A DNA stretch of 48,227 nucleotides, taken from the NCBI GenBank assembly GCA_945952045.1, contig CAMFHE010000037.1, forward strand, positions 1 to 48,227, in the 5' to 3' direction. Positions 34,448 through 42,870 of the stretch are shown in pieces. Source of the DNA: an uncultured Rhizobium sp. (GTDB taxonomy: Bacteria > Pseudomonadota > Alphaproteobacteria > Rhizobiales > Rhizobiaceae). Under the pieces are notes generated by a model. The model had not been told where the DNA came from. It searched no databases and worked only from the letters and a program-made list of their open reading frames with translations. Numbering within the stretch: the stretch's first letter is position 1; each line of letters begins with the position of its first letter. The position numbers were made by a program, and so were the translations under genes.

Positions 34448-35665
34448 ATGGCGACCAAAGCCGCGATTGCCGAGAAAAACCAGAAGAGCACGCAGGTGTC
34501 GATCGACGAGACAATCTCTCACGATTCGAGCGTCCTGAGCAGCCAATTACAGGTTTTGTACGAGCGCCTGTTCTCACCGAACGCCAAAAAGACCCTGCGT
34601 CGCTTCAGCAGCGCCGAGGCTGCTAAACTGCTGGGCGTCACCGACAGCTATGTCCGTCACATCGCATCGCAGGACGATACTGTCACCTCCGAAAAGTCCG
34701 CTGCCGGCCGCCGCACCTTTTCACTCGACGAGGTGAACACAATCCGCCAGATTCTCGGCCGCACCAAATCCTCCTATCTTCCAGGCCGCCGCGAAGACGA
34801 TCATATGCAGGTCATTGCCGTGACCAACTTCAAGGGCGGTTCCGGCAAGACGACGACATCGACCCATGTCGCCCAATATCTCGCCTTACGTGGTTACCGC
34901 GTACTAGCCGTCGATCTCGACCCGCAGGCTTCGATGTCTGCGATGCTGGGATTCCAGCCGGAATTCGATGTCAACGACAACGAGACGCTTTACGGCGCAA
35001 TCCGTTATGACGACCAGCGCCGCCCAGTCGAGGAAGTGATCCACAAAACCTACTTCCCCGGCCTCGATCTCATCCCCGGCAATCTCGAACTCCATGAATT
35101 CGAGCATGACACGCCGCGCGCGCTCGCGGCGCGGGACAGCGCCGATGCCGACATGTTCTTCATGCGCGTCGGAAACGCATTGGTAGAACTGGACGACCGC
35201 TACGATGTCGTCGTCATCGACTGCCCGCCGACACTGGGTTTCCTCACCCTTTCTGCCTTGTGCGCCGCAACCTCGGTGCTGATCACCGTTCATCCGCAGA
35301 TGCTCGACATCGCGTCGATGAACCAGTTCCTGGCGATGACCTCGGATCTCTTGTCCGTCGTCAAGGAGGCCGGCGGCAATCTCGAATATGACTGGATGCG
35401 CTATCTCATCACCCGCTACGAGCCGAATGACGGCCCGCAGGCGCAGATCGTCGCCTTCCTGCGCAGCCTGTTCGGAGAGCGCGTCCTGACCTCAATGATG
35501 GTCAAATCGACGGCCGTCTCAGATGCCGGACTTTCCAAGCAGACGATCTACGAGGCCAGCCGCGAAACGATGCACCGCCAGACCTATGATCGCGCGGTCG
35601 AGGCCATGGACAGCGTCAACGCCGAGGTCGAAAATCTGGTGCAAGCCGCATGGGGTAGATCATGA
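34448..35665 (+). CDS. repA: RepA partition ATPase (ParA family) of a repABC replicon
   Basis: From this ATG the protein has 405 residues, the usual RepA length. A GTG 54 bases upstream is in frame but overlaps the proposed promoter. An N-terminal helix-turn-helix (FSSAEAAKLLGVTDSYVRHIAS, about 53-74) precedes the ParA ATPase core with the deviant Walker A KGGSGKT at 129-135 and the A' motif DLDPQAS. RepA partitions the replicon with RepB and represses the repABC operon. ILIT-type strand VLITVHPQMLDIASMNQF and the C-terminal MHRQTYDRAVEAMD region are typical of repABC RepAs. The stop overlaps the repB start by four bases. Confidence 0.95.
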   Translation: MATKAAIAEKNQKSTQVSIDETISHDSSVLSSQLQVLYERLFSPNAKKTLRRFSSAEAAKLLGVTDSYVRHIASQDDTVTSEKSAAGRRTFSLDEVNTIRQILGRTKSSYLPGRREDDHMQVIAVTNFKGGSGKTTTSTHVAQYLALRGYRVLAVDLDPQASMSAMLGFQPEFDVNDNETLYGAIRYDDQRRPVEEVIHKTYFPGLDLIPGNLELHEFEHDTPRALAARDSADADMFFMRVGNALVELDDRYDVVVIDCPPTLGFLTLSALCAATSVLITVHPQMLDIASMNQFLAMTSDLLSVVKEAGGNLEYDWMRYLITRYEPNDGPQAQIVAFLRSLFGERVLTSMMVKSTAVSDAGLSKQTIYEASRETMHRQTYDRAVEAMDSVNAEVENLVQAAWGRS

Positions 35666-36654
35666 AGGGCAGGGACATCCTCAAAAGCATGGTAAGCGGG
35701 ACGGAGCAATCGAAGCCCGAACCGTCAACGTCGGCCACGCATCAGAAGCCAGCCGGTGCGGTTCGAGCCATGAACCTGTCGCTCGGGCGATTGAATTCCG
35801 AGGCTGCCGCCGCGAAGGAACTGCGCGATGCAATCGCCGCCGGCGACCGCGTTGTCGAGCTTGACCCGTCTCAGATCGAGACCTCGTTCATCCCCGATCG
35901 CATTCCGCTTGAAACCGATCCGGATTTCGACGGGCTGGTCGCCTCGATTGCCGAGACCGGGCAAAAGGTTCCGATCCTGGTTCGCCCGCATCCGACCCGT
36001 GAAAAGCATTATCAGGCCGCCTATGGCCATCGCCGCCTCCGGGCGGCGGCGGCACTTGGGCGCCCGGTTCGCGCCATCGTCAAGGCATTGACCGACGAGG
36101 AAGTGATCCTCTCCCAAGGTCAGGAAAACAGCTCCCGCGTCGATCTGAGCTTCATCGAACGCGCCCTGTTTGCACGCCGCATGCAGGATCATGGCTTCGA
36201 CCGCGAGACGATTTCGCGCGCCCTTTCGGTCGACAAGCCGGAAGCGTCGCGGTTGCTGCAAGTGGCCGAGGGCATCTCAACCGAGATGATCCTTGCTGTC
36301 GGTCCCGCACCGAAGGTCGGCCGACCCCGCTGGCTGGCTCTGGCAGATCGTCTGAAAGACCCTGCGTTGAACCGGCGTGCGGATCGTGAAATGCGCGCCG
36401 CCGATTTCGCGAATTCGGAAACCAATCTGCGCTTTGAGCGGCTTTGGAAAGTCACCGGCGAAGCCAGGAAAAAGGAAAAGGCGACGGAAACCGTGCGAAC
36501 CCGCAAGGGCAATCCGCTCGCCACGATCGAGCATGGCGGCCGCGGTTCGAAGATCACCGTGACTTCAAATGAATTTGCCGCGTTTCTCTCTGCAAAAATG
36601 CCGGAACTGGTTTCGGCTTTCGAGCGGGAAAATGCAGGTGCATCAAACAGCTAA
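35662..36654 (+). CDS. repB: RepB centromere-binding partition protein (ParB family)
   Basis: A 330-residue ParB-type protein. The ParB N-terminal nuclease-like domain lies at about 70-165 (LDPSQIETSFIPDRI, GQKVPILVRPHP, AAYGHRRLRAAAALGRPVRAIV, GQENSSRVDLSFIERALFA), followed by the central helix-turn-helix DRETISRALSVDKPEASRLLQVAEG and the RepB C-terminal domain. The ARRAHRRL-type box GHRRLRAAA is the conserved ParB signature. It loads on parS sites (one is three bases after this stop codon region) and works with RepA in segregation. Translationally coupled to repA. Confidence 0.95.
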   Translation: MKGRDILKSMVSGTEQSKPEPSTSATHQKPAGAVRAMNLSLGRLNSEAAAAKELRDAIAAGDRVVELDPSQIETSFIPDRIPLETDPDFDGLVASIAETGQKVPILVRPHPTREKHYQAAYGHRRLRAAAALGRPVRAIVKALTDEEVILSQGQENSSRVDLSFIERALFARRMQDHGFDRETISRALSVDKPEASRLLQVAEGISTEMILAVGPAPKVGRPRWLALADRLKDPALNRRADREMRAADFANSETNLRFERLWKVTGEARKKEKATETVRTRKGNPLATIEHGGRGSKITVTSNEFAAFLSAKMPELVSAFERENAGASNS

Positions 36655-36656
36655 GG

Positions 36657-36676
36657 GAATTGTCAGCTGACAATTC
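36657..36676. other. parS: parS-like centromere site 2 (immediately after repB)
   Basis: The perfect 16-bp core ATTGTCAGCTGACAAT is here extended to a 20-bp palindrome by matching GA/TC flanks. It begins two bases after the repB stop codon, at the edge of the repB-repC intergenic region. Placement of a partition site both before repA and after repB is seen in other repABC replicons. Confidence 0.8.
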
Positions 36677-36702
36677 CGCAATTGGACACAGGAGACCACG
36701 CA

Positions 36703-36759
36703 GCAAAAGAAAAAGGCCCCCAAAACGTTTCCGTCGTGGAAGCCTTCCTCGTATGTCGC
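36703..36759 (-). ncRNA. Counter-transcribed antisense RNA (inc-alpha ctRNA) of repABC
   Basis: On the minus strand TTGACG (36794-36789) and GATTCT (36771-36766) with a 17-base spacer form the promoter; the start would be near 36759. The RNA ends in a terminator: AAGGCTTCC (36746-36738) pairs over nine positions, with two G-U pairs, with GGGGGCCTT (36721-36713), followed by TTTTCTTTTG. The length of about 50-55 nt, the location between repB and repC, and opposite orientation match the ctRNA that lowers repC expression and determines incompatibility in this plasmid family. Confidence 0.82.
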
Positions 36760-36853
36760 AGTTCGAGAATCGCATTTCCATGAATCTTCGTCAAGAGTTT
36801 TGGCACCGTTTTTGGTGAGCAAATTTCTTTTGCCTCGAGAAAGGTGAAGAAAG

Positions 36854-38065
36854 ATGCGTAGTGGAAGTGTGACGACGCCGTTCGGGCGGCGGCCAATGAC
36901 GCTTGCCTTGATGAAAGGGCAGGTCGAGGCGCCGCAGGTTCAGGCGATAAAAGCCGTCGACAAGTGGAAAGTGTTTCGCACACTGTCGGAAGCAAGAGGT
37001 ATGCTCGGGCTTCACGATCGAACGCTTGCCGTCCTGAACGCGCTGTTGAGTTTTTATCCAAGCGCTGAGCTTGCCGAGCGGCAGAACCTCGTGGTGTTCC
37101 CATCAAACGCGCAACTGACCCTGCGTGCCCACGGCATTGCCGGAACGACCTTGCGTCGGCATCTGGCGGTTCTGGTCGAGGCGGGGATCGTGCATCGGCG
37201 CGACAGCCCCAACGGCAAGCGGTATGCGCGGCGCGGCAGGGCAGGGGACATCGAGCAGGCCTTCGGCTTCGATCTTGCGCCGCTGCTTGTGCGCGCGGAA
37301 GAATTCGCGCGCCTTGCCGAACGGGTCATCGAAGAACGCCGCCTTTTGCGCCAGGCCCGCGAGGCCCTGACGATCTGCCGCCGCGATGTGCGCAAGTTGC
37401 TGTCAGCCGCAATCCAGGAAGGCATGGTTGGCGACTGGATGGCTCATGAAGATCGCTATTCCGATCTCGCAAGCCGTCTTGCGCGTAATCCAAGCCTGAG
37501 GGATGTCGAAACAGTCCTGACCGCAATGGAAGCTCTGCGCGAAGAAATCCTCAACACATTGGAAAGTCAGATAAAATTTCAAGAACTGGGCGCCAATGAT
37601 GCCCAGAATGGTTGCCACATACAGAGTTCACATCCTGAATCCATTCTTGAATCTGAACCGCGATTGAAACAAGCCGAACAGAGCATTTCCGGTGGAAAGA
37701 CGACAGATGCTGGCCAGCCTGTAAAGATGCTTCCGTTAAGCCTCGTGTTGAAAGCCTGCCCGCAGGTTGCCGATTATGCCCCTGGCGGCTCCGTCGGCGG
37801 ATGGCGCGATCTGATGTCCGCAGCGATTGTCGTCCGATCCGCGCTTGGCGTCAGTTCGTCGGCCTATCAGGAAGCTTGCGAGATCATGGGGCCGGAAAGT
37901 GCTGCAACAGCGATATCCTGCATCCTCGAAAGGGCAGGCCAGATCAACAATGCCGGCGGCTATCTTCGCGATCTCACACGAAAGGCGGCTCTCGGGCAAT
38001 TTTCACCGGGTCCAATGTTGATGGCCTTGATGCGAGCCCATACCGGGGAGAAATTCATGACGTGA
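36854..38065 (+). CDS. repC: RepC replication initiator
   Basis: The 403-residue initiator starts at an ATG behind AAGGTGAAGAA after the antisense RNA region. RepC words are present: TTPFGRRPMTLA at the N-terminus, the winged helix-like GLHDRTLAVLNALLSFYP, the FPSNAQLTLRAHGIAGTTLRRHLAVLVEAGI DNA-binding region, RDSPNGKRYARR and the C-terminal NAGGYLRDLTRKA. RepC is essential and binds an origin located within its own gene. The linker at about residues 235-290 is poorly conserved-looking and AT-richer in DNA (see oriV). Expression is set by repA/repB autorepression and the ctRNA. Confidence 0.95.
   Translation: MRSGSVTTPFGRRPMTLALMKGQVEAPQVQAIKAVDKWKVFRTLSEARGMLGLHDRTLAVLNALLSFYPSAELAERQNLVVFPSNAQLTLRAHGIAGTTLRRHLAVLVEAGIVHRRDSPNGKRYARRGRAGDIEQAFGFDLAPLLVRAEEFARLAERVIEERRLLRQAREALTICRRDVRKLLSAAIQEGMVGDWMAHEDRYSDLASRLARNPSLRDVETVLTAMEALREEILNTLESQIKFQELGANDAQNGCHIQSSHPESILESEPRLKQAEQSISGGKTTDAGQPVKMLPLSLVLKACPQVADYAPGGSVGGWRDLMSAAIVVRSALGVSSSAYQEACEIMGPESAATAISCILERAGQINNAGGYLRDLTRKAALGQFSPGPMLMALMRAHTGEKFMT
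37540..37720. other. oriV: Probable oriV region inside repC
   Basis: In repABC plasmids the origin of replication lies within the repC coding sequence in an AT-rich stretch. The segment around codons 230-288 here has visibly lower GC content (for example CAGATAAAATTTCAAGAA) than the rest of the gene. The assignment rests on family knowledge plus this composition change; I did not measure GC content or identify RepC iterons. Confidence 0.4.
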
Positions 38066-38141
38066 TGTGGCTTGGCCGACGCAACCGCCTCGCCTCCCCC
38101 GCGCATGTGGAGCAGGGGAGGGGGATAAAGTTCGGTTTCGC

Positions 38142-39182
38142 TTACCTTGCTGCGCGATCAAAGCCTGACAGGACATTCACGGCATTGACGCCAAGCGCTT
38201 CAACCGCATAGCCGCCTTCCATTATGAAGAGGGTCGGCAGGCCGAGTGATGCGATGCGCTCGCCGATGGTCATGAAATGTTCGCTCTCAAGCTTGAACTG
38301 CGAGATCGGATCGTCCTTGAACGTATCGACGCCAAGCGAAATGACCAGCTTGTCGGCGCCATAGGCGATGATCCGCGCGCAGGCGTCCTCAAAGGCGCTT
38401 TGCCAACGCGTCCAGTCTGTGCCTGCCGGCAGCGGATAGTTGAGGTTATAGCCAAGGCCGTCACCGTCGCCGGTTTCGCGGGCGTAGCCGAGATGGAAAG
38501 GGAATTCGAAATCGGGGTCGCCATGCAAGGAGGCCAGCAGCACGTCGTCACGGTCATAGAATATTTCCTGCGTGCCGTTGCCATGGTGGTAATCGATATC
38601 GAGGATGGCGACGCGTGCCGCTCCCTGGTCGCGGAAATATTGCGCTGCGATCGCTGCATTGTTGAGATAGCAATAGCCGCCGAAGAAATCGCGGCCCGCA
38701 TGGTGACCGGGCGGGCGGCAAAGGGAAAAAGCGGCGCGCTCGCCGTTCTGGACCGCTTCGGCACCGGCAAGGGCCGTATCGGCCGCGCGTTTGGCTGCTG
38801 TCCAGGTGGTTTCGGTGATCGATCCGGCCATGTCGAAGGAGTAATAGGACAGCCGTGCATCGAGGCCGGATGGCGGCGTGTCGATCGGCGGCATGGAGCG
38901 GTGCCGCCAGCTATACGGCCAGACCTCGCCGTCTCGGCCGGCCGCACGCCATTCGTCGAAAACTGTGCGCAGGAACTCGACATAGGCGGGATCGTGAATG
39001 CGGTTGATCAGCGATATGTCGAATTCCGCAGGCACCTCGACGGGACCAAGGCCGACCTCCTCGACGCGCGCCAGCACGATCTCGGCGCGCTTGGGCATTT
39101 CGAAGGTCTCGACGATCTTGCCGAAGGACAGTTCCATGCCGCTATGGTGGAGATGATGGTCTGATGTATAGAAGGTCTTCAT
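38142..39182 (-). CDS. Acetylpolyamine amidohydrolase-like protein (HDAC superfamily, AphA-like)
   Basis: The 346-residue protein closely follows the Mycoplana acetylpolyamine amidohydrolase (341 aa) as I remember it: SDHHLHHSGMELSFGKIVETFE, the CRPPGHHAGRDFFGGYCYLNN loop with His160/His161, LDIDYHHGNGTQEIFY with zinc ligands Asp197 and His199, LGVDTFKDDP with Asp286, and the transition-state Tyr325 in MEGGY. All active-site residues are intact. The enzyme would deacetylate N-acetylputrescine, acetylcadaverine or similar amines in the cytoplasm. It is the last gene after the Urt-type transporter, 100 bases beyond the binding-protein gene; a hairpin in that gap may set its level. Confidence 0.88.
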   Translation of the reverse strand: MKTFYTSDHHLHHSGMELSFGKIVETFEMPKRAEIVLARVEEVGLGPVEVPAEFDISLINRIHDPAYVEFLRTVFDEWRAAGRDGEVWPYSWRHRSMPPIDTPPSGLDARLSYYSFDMAGSITETTWTAAKRAADTALAGAEAVQNGERAAFSLCRPPGHHAGRDFFGGYCYLNNAAIAAQYFRDQGAARVAILDIDYHHGNGTQEIFYDRDDVLLASLHGDPDFEFPFHLGYARETGDGDGLGYNLNYPLPAGTDWTRWQSAFEDACARIIAYGADKLVISLGVDTFKDDPISQFKLESEHFMTIGERIASLGLPTLFIMEGGYAVEALGVNAVNVLSGFDRAAR

Positions 39183-39226
39183 ACGGGTTCGGCCTCATTA
39201 CAGTTTTCGTTCTTTAAAACAACGGT

Positions 39227-39261
39227 ATAGCGCCGCCCCACAAAACGTAAGGCGGCGCTAT
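39227..39261 (-). terminator. Intercistronic hairpin after the Urt-type binding-protein gene
   Basis: ATAGCGCCGCC (39227-39237) and GGCGGCGCTAT (39251-39261) make a perfect 11-bp inverted repeat with a 13-base loop, 21 bases after the binding-protein stop on the minus strand. The downstream tail ACCGTTGTTTT is only moderately T-rich. It may be a partial terminator allowing some read-through into the AphA-like gene, or an mRNA 3-prime stabiliser. Confidence 0.6.
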
Positions 39262-39282
39262 GACGAGTTTGATCGGGATGTA

Positions 39283-40467
39283 TCAGATTTTGCAATAGGC
39301 GGTGATGGGCTCGATGGCGCCAAAGTTCTTGACGACCTCGTAGCCGATCCCGTCTTCCTTGGCCTTGCCGACGAAGGAATTGACGATGCAATGATTGTTG
39401 GAGCCGTCGATCCGCACCTTGCCTTGCGGGGCCTCGAACTCGACGGACGGCAGGGCGGCCAGAACCTTGTCGTCTTCGAAGCTGCCGGCCTTTTCGGCGG
39501 CAAGCGCGTAGAGGTGCAGACCGTTATATCCGGCCTCGCCGATGCCGTTGACCATCTTGTCCTGGCCGAAGCGCTGGCGGAAGCCTTCGATGAATGCCTT
39601 GTTCGCCGGGCTGTCGATCGCCATCCAGTAGGGCTGGGGTGCATAGGTGCCGGCGGCGACGCCGGGCGGCAAAGCATCCTTGTTGAACACCTCGTCGAGC
39701 GGCGCAATCAGCGGCTGGCGCATGTCGAAGCTGCGATACTGCTTGAGCTGGGTGACGGCATCGTTGCCGACCACCATGGACCAGACGATGTCCGGCTTGG
39801 TTTCCTTGATCTTCTGGAAGGCCGGGCCGAAATCCTGGGTGCCGAAGGGATAGAAGTCGGCGCCGACGACCTTGCCGCCGGACTTTTCCATGGCGGCGGT
39901 GATCGCCTCGGTCATCTTTCGCGGCCAGGCATAATCCGAGCCCATGATATAGACCGTCTTGCCGAGGCTTTCGACGATCCATGGCGCCATGGGATCGACC
40001 TGCTGCATCGGGATCGGCCCGGTCGCGACGAAATACTTGTCGCATTCCTCGCCTTCGAAATTGGTGGGATAGAAGAACAGCTTCTTCGCCCTGGATGTCA
40101 CCGAAAGCGTGGCGCTGCGCTCCAGCGAGATGATCGTGCCCATGACCACATCGACCTTGTCCTGACCGATCAGCTTGCGCGCCTTGTCGACGGCGCCCTT
40201 CGTCGTCGTCTGGTTGTCCTCGACAATTAGCTCGATCTTGCGTCCGGCAATGCCGTTCTTCGCGTTCAGCTCGTCGGCGGCAAGCTTGTAGCAATTCATC
40301 AGCGTTTCGCCGAGGATCGCCTGCAGCCCGGTGACGGGGATCGATAGGCCGACCTTGACCGTGTCGGCTGCCCGCAGGATGCTGGGGAAGGAAAGCCCCG
40401 TTCCTGCAAGGATTGCGGCGCCTGCGCTGTGCTTCAGGAGATCGCGTCTGTTGATCATTGTCTTCAT
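39283..40467 (-). CDS. UrtA/AmiC-like periplasmic binding protein of an amide/urea-type ABC transporter
   Basis: The ATG behind AGAGGGTGTAACC gives 394 residues; a longer frame would overlap the leader. The N-terminus is a twin-arginine signal (INRRDLLKHSAGAAILAGTG with RR at 7-8), cleavage near residue 33. The mature part is a Peripla_BP_5 fold resembling urea-binding UrtA and the amide receptor AmiC: VGLSIPVTGLQAILGETLMNCYKLAADELNAKNGI, FFYPTNFEGEECDKY, GSDYAWPRKMTEAI and FGPAFQKIKETKPDIVWS. The ligand is probably urea, a short amide or an N-acylated amine. It follows the two ATPase genes. Neighbouring amidohydrolases make an amide-bond substrate likely. Confidence 0.85.
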   Translation of the reverse strand: MKTMINRRDLLKHSAGAAILAGTGLSFPSILRAADTVKVGLSIPVTGLQAILGETLMNCYKLAADELNAKNGIAGRKIELIVEDNQTTTKGAVDKARKLIGQDKVDVVMGTIISLERSATLSVTSRAKKLFFYPTNFEGEECDKYFVATGPIPMQQVDPMAPWIVESLGKTVYIMGSDYAWPRKMTEAITAAMEKSGGKVVGADFYPFGTQDFGPAFQKIKETKPDIVWSMVVGNDAVTQLKQYRSFDMRQPLIAPLDEVFNKDALPPGVAAGTYAPQPYWMAIDSPANKAFIEGFRQRFGQDKMVNGIGEAGYNGLHLYALAAEKAGSFEDDKVLAALPSVEFEAPQGKVRIDGSNNHCIVNSFVGKAKEDGIGYEVVKNFGAIEPITAYCKI

Positions 40468-40507
40468 GGTTACACCCTCTTTGTCGTCAAGGCGGGCCTG
40501 GTCCCGC

Positions 40508-41209
40508 TTATAAAGCCAGGAACTGCGCGAGAAGCTCTTCATTGCGGAATGCGGCGGTTTCCGCGGAATGGACGATCAGGCCCTTGTCCATGACGATGCA
40601 GCGATCGCTGGCATTGAGGGCGAGATCGAGATTTTGTTCGACGAGCAGCACGGCGATGCCGCGCTCGCGCGCCAGGCGTGGCACGAGTTCTCCGATCTCG
40701 TGGACGATATTCGGCTGGATGCCTTCGGACGGCTCGTCGAGCAGCAGCGCCTTCGGTTGACCGCACAAAGCGCGCGCAATCGCCAGCATCTGCTGCTGTC
40801 CGCCGGAAAAGGTTCCAGCCATCTGCGCGCGCCTGTCGCGCAGGATTGGGAAATGCGCATAGGCTTCTTCGAGCGATCGCTTGACGTCGGCCTTGGCGGC
40901 CGCGCGCGTGCCGACTTCGAGGTTTTCCTCGACCGTCAGCCGCCCGAAAATGCCGCGCCCCTGGGGCACATGTGCAATGCCGGCGCGAGCGCGCATATAG
41001 GCGCGGCTGCGGCTGACATCGCGGCCATCGATGCGGATCGCGCCGCCTTGCGCTGAAAGCGTGCCGCCAAGCGTGCGCAGCAGCGTCGTCTTGCCGGCGC
41101 CATTGCGGCCGAGAAGGCCGACGACTTCACCCGCCGATATCGCCAGATCGACGCCGTGTAGAACGGGCAAGGCGCCATAGCCGGATTTTAGACCCGAGAC
41201 TTCCAGCAT
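40508..41209 (-). CDS. UrtE/LivF-type ABC transporter ATPase
   Basis: A 233-residue single ABC domain with Walker A GRNGAGKTTLL, signature FSGGQQQMLAIARAL, Walker B ALLLDEPSEGIQPN and an H-loop replaced by the LVEQN motif typical of LivF/UrtE. It begins directly after the stop of the preceding ATPase (TAGATG). Together with the UrtD-like subunit it powers the importer encoded around it. Confidence 0.9.
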   Translation of the reverse strand: MLEVSGLKSGYGALPVLHGVDLAISAGEVVGLLGRNGAGKTTLLRTLGGTLSAQGGAIRIDGRDVSRSRAYMRARAGIAHVPQGRGIFGRLTVEENLEVGTRAAAKADVKRSLEEAYAHFPILRDRRAQMAGTFSGGQQQMLAIARALCGQPKALLLDEPSEGIQPNIVHEIGELVPRLARERGIAVLLVEQNLDLALNASDRCIVMDKGLIVHSAETAAFRNEELLAQFLAL

Positions 41210-41911
41210 CTAGCGCCTCCCCAGATAGACGTCGCGCACCGCCTGATCCGCTTCGATTTCAGCAAAGGGACCGCGCCGGAAGAAGCGGCCCTGATGCAGG
41301 ACCAGCGTGTCGGCACCGAGCGCCCGCACGAAGCTGATGTCGTGCTCGACGGCGATGATCGCGAGCTTCTCCTGCAAACGGTGGATCAGCTTGGCGGTCG
41401 CCTGGGTCTCCTGCGGCGTCATGCCCGCTGTCGGCTCGTCGAGCAACAGCAGGCTCGGGCCGGTGGCGATGGCCATGCCGATTTCCAGCCATTGTTTTTC
41501 GCCATGCGGCAGTTCGCCCGCCAGGATATCGCGTTTCGCGGAAAGGCCGATCAGGTCGATGACATCGCCGTCGAGTGCCGTCGCGCCACCGGTGCCGCGG
41601 TGCGCGACATCGAGATTGTCGGCCACCGACATGCTGGCGAAGACGGATGGGATCTGGAATTTGCGGGCAATGCCGGCGCGCGCAATGCGATGCAGCGGCA
41701 AGCCGCTGATGGCGCTCCCGCGAAACAGGACGCTGCCGGCCGTTGGCTTCTGCGTTCCGGTCAACACATTGAGAAACGTACTTTTTCCCGCGCCGTTCGG
41801 GCCGATGATGCAGGCAAGCGACCGCTCGGCTATCGAAAAGGAAATGCCGGAGAGCGCATCCAGACCACCGAAACGAACGCCGATATCGCGGGCTTCGAGA
41901 AGTGCGGTCAT
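41210..41911 (-). CDS. UrtD/LivG-type ABC transporter ATPase
   Basis: The 233-residue ATPase has Walker A GPNGAGKSTFL, Walker B LLLLDEPTAGM and H-loop VEHDISFV. Its signature is LPHGEKQWLEIGMAIA rather than LSGGQ; this H(G)xKQWLEIG form is the mark of UrtD subunits and is the best internal evidence that the system belongs to the urea/amide branch rather than the branched-chain amino acid branch. It overlaps the permease gene by four bases. Confidence 0.9.
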   Translation of the reverse strand: MTALLEARDIGVRFGGLDALSGISFSIAERSLACIIGPNGAGKSTFLNVLTGTQKPTAGSVLFRGSAISGLPLHRIARAGIARKFQIPSVFASMSVADNLDVAHRGTGGATALDGDVIDLIGLSAKRDILAGELPHGEKQWLEIGMAIATGPSLLLLDEPTAGMTPQETQATAKLIHRLQEKLAIIAVEHDISFVRALGADTLVLHQGRFFRRGPFAEIEADQAVRDVYLGRR

Positions 41912-42870
41912 CGCGCCCTCCCTTGGATGACGCCGCGCAGGCGCTGGAAAATGGACAGGATGCCATCCGGTAGCAGGAAGACGATCAGAACGAAGATGCA
42001 GCCAATGATCAGCGGCCAGAGGCTTGGATTGTAGCTGGAGATCTCCTGCTGGGCGCGCTGCACCAGAACCGCGCCGACGACCGGGCCGATCAAGGTGCCG
42101 CGCCCGCCAATCGCCACCCAGACGACCACTTCGGTGGACAGAAGCAGGCCGATGAGATCGGGAGCGACCAGACCGGCCATGGCGACATAAAGCGCGCCCG
42201 CCAGACCGGCAATGGCCGCTGAAAGCGTGAAAGTCAATGTCAGACGCTGGGCGGCATTGTAGCCAAGCGCGGCGGCGCGGGTTTCATTATCGCCGATGGC
42301 GGTCAGCACCTTGCCCCAGGGACCGACCGAAATCAGCCGTAAGCCGAGCAGGCAGACGATCAGGACAACGGCGACAGCGGCATAGCTGGCGATTTCGCCC
42401 GAGAGATCGAGCGGGCCGAAGGCGAGCGGCGGCACGCCGAGCAGGCCCGTATCGCCGCCGGTGACATCGCTCCAGGAGATCGCGACCTGCTGGGCAATCA
42501 CCGACAGGGCAAGTGTCACGATGGTGAAATAGCTGCCACGCACGCCGCCGAAGAACATGAAATAGCCGATCACGGCGGCGAGAAGGGCACTGGCTGCCAC
42601 CGCTGCAACGAGGCCGAACAGCGTCGGCTGGGCCAGATCGGGCATCAGGCTGACGATTGCCATGACATAGCCGCCAAGGCCGAAGAAGCAGGCGTGTCCA
42701 AAGCAGAGAATGCCGGTGCGGCCCCAGAAGAAATCGAGGCTGGCGGCAAACAGGCCGAAGATTAGCGCATCGCGCATAACGCTCAGCATATAACCATCGA
42801 CGAAATTCGGCAGCACGACGAGAAGCACGATGCCGAGCATGAACGTGATGAACCAGGTGCGATTGCTCAT
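41908..42870 (-). CDS. UrtC/LivM-type ABC transporter permease
   Basis: From the ATG overlapping the upstream permease stop, the product is 320 residues with about eight to ten hydrophobic segments. The LivM/UrtC core motif is seen in DFFWGRTGILCFGHACFFGLGGYVMAI and the EAA-like loop AIGDNETRAAALGYN, followed by the GxxxGPVVGAVLVQ region. A much longer frame upstream is the wrong frame of the neighbouring permease and is not used. It forms the membrane pore with the UrtB/LivH-like subunit. Confidence 0.9.
   Translation of the reverse strand: MSNRTWFITFMLGIVLLVVLPNFVDGYMLSVMRDALIFGLFAASLDFFWGRTGILCFGHACFFGLGGYVMAIVSLMPDLAQPTLFGLVAAVAASALLAAVIGYFMFFGGVRGSYFTIVTLALSVIAQQVAISWSDVTGGDTGLLGVPPLAFGPLDLSGEIASYAAVAVVLIVCLLGLRLISVGPWGKVLTAIGDNETRAAALGYNAAQRLTLTFTLSAAIAGLAGALYVAMAGLVAPDLIGLLLSTEVVVWVAIGGRGTLIGPVVGAVLVQRAQQEISSYNPSLWPLIIGCIFVLIVFLLPDGILSIFQRLRGVIQGRAR

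Noticed and set aside
38096..38130. CCTCCCC/GGGGAGG repeat between repC and the AphA-like gene
   Set aside because: Homopolymer-rich, seven base pairs with a long loop; may be chance in C/G-runs.
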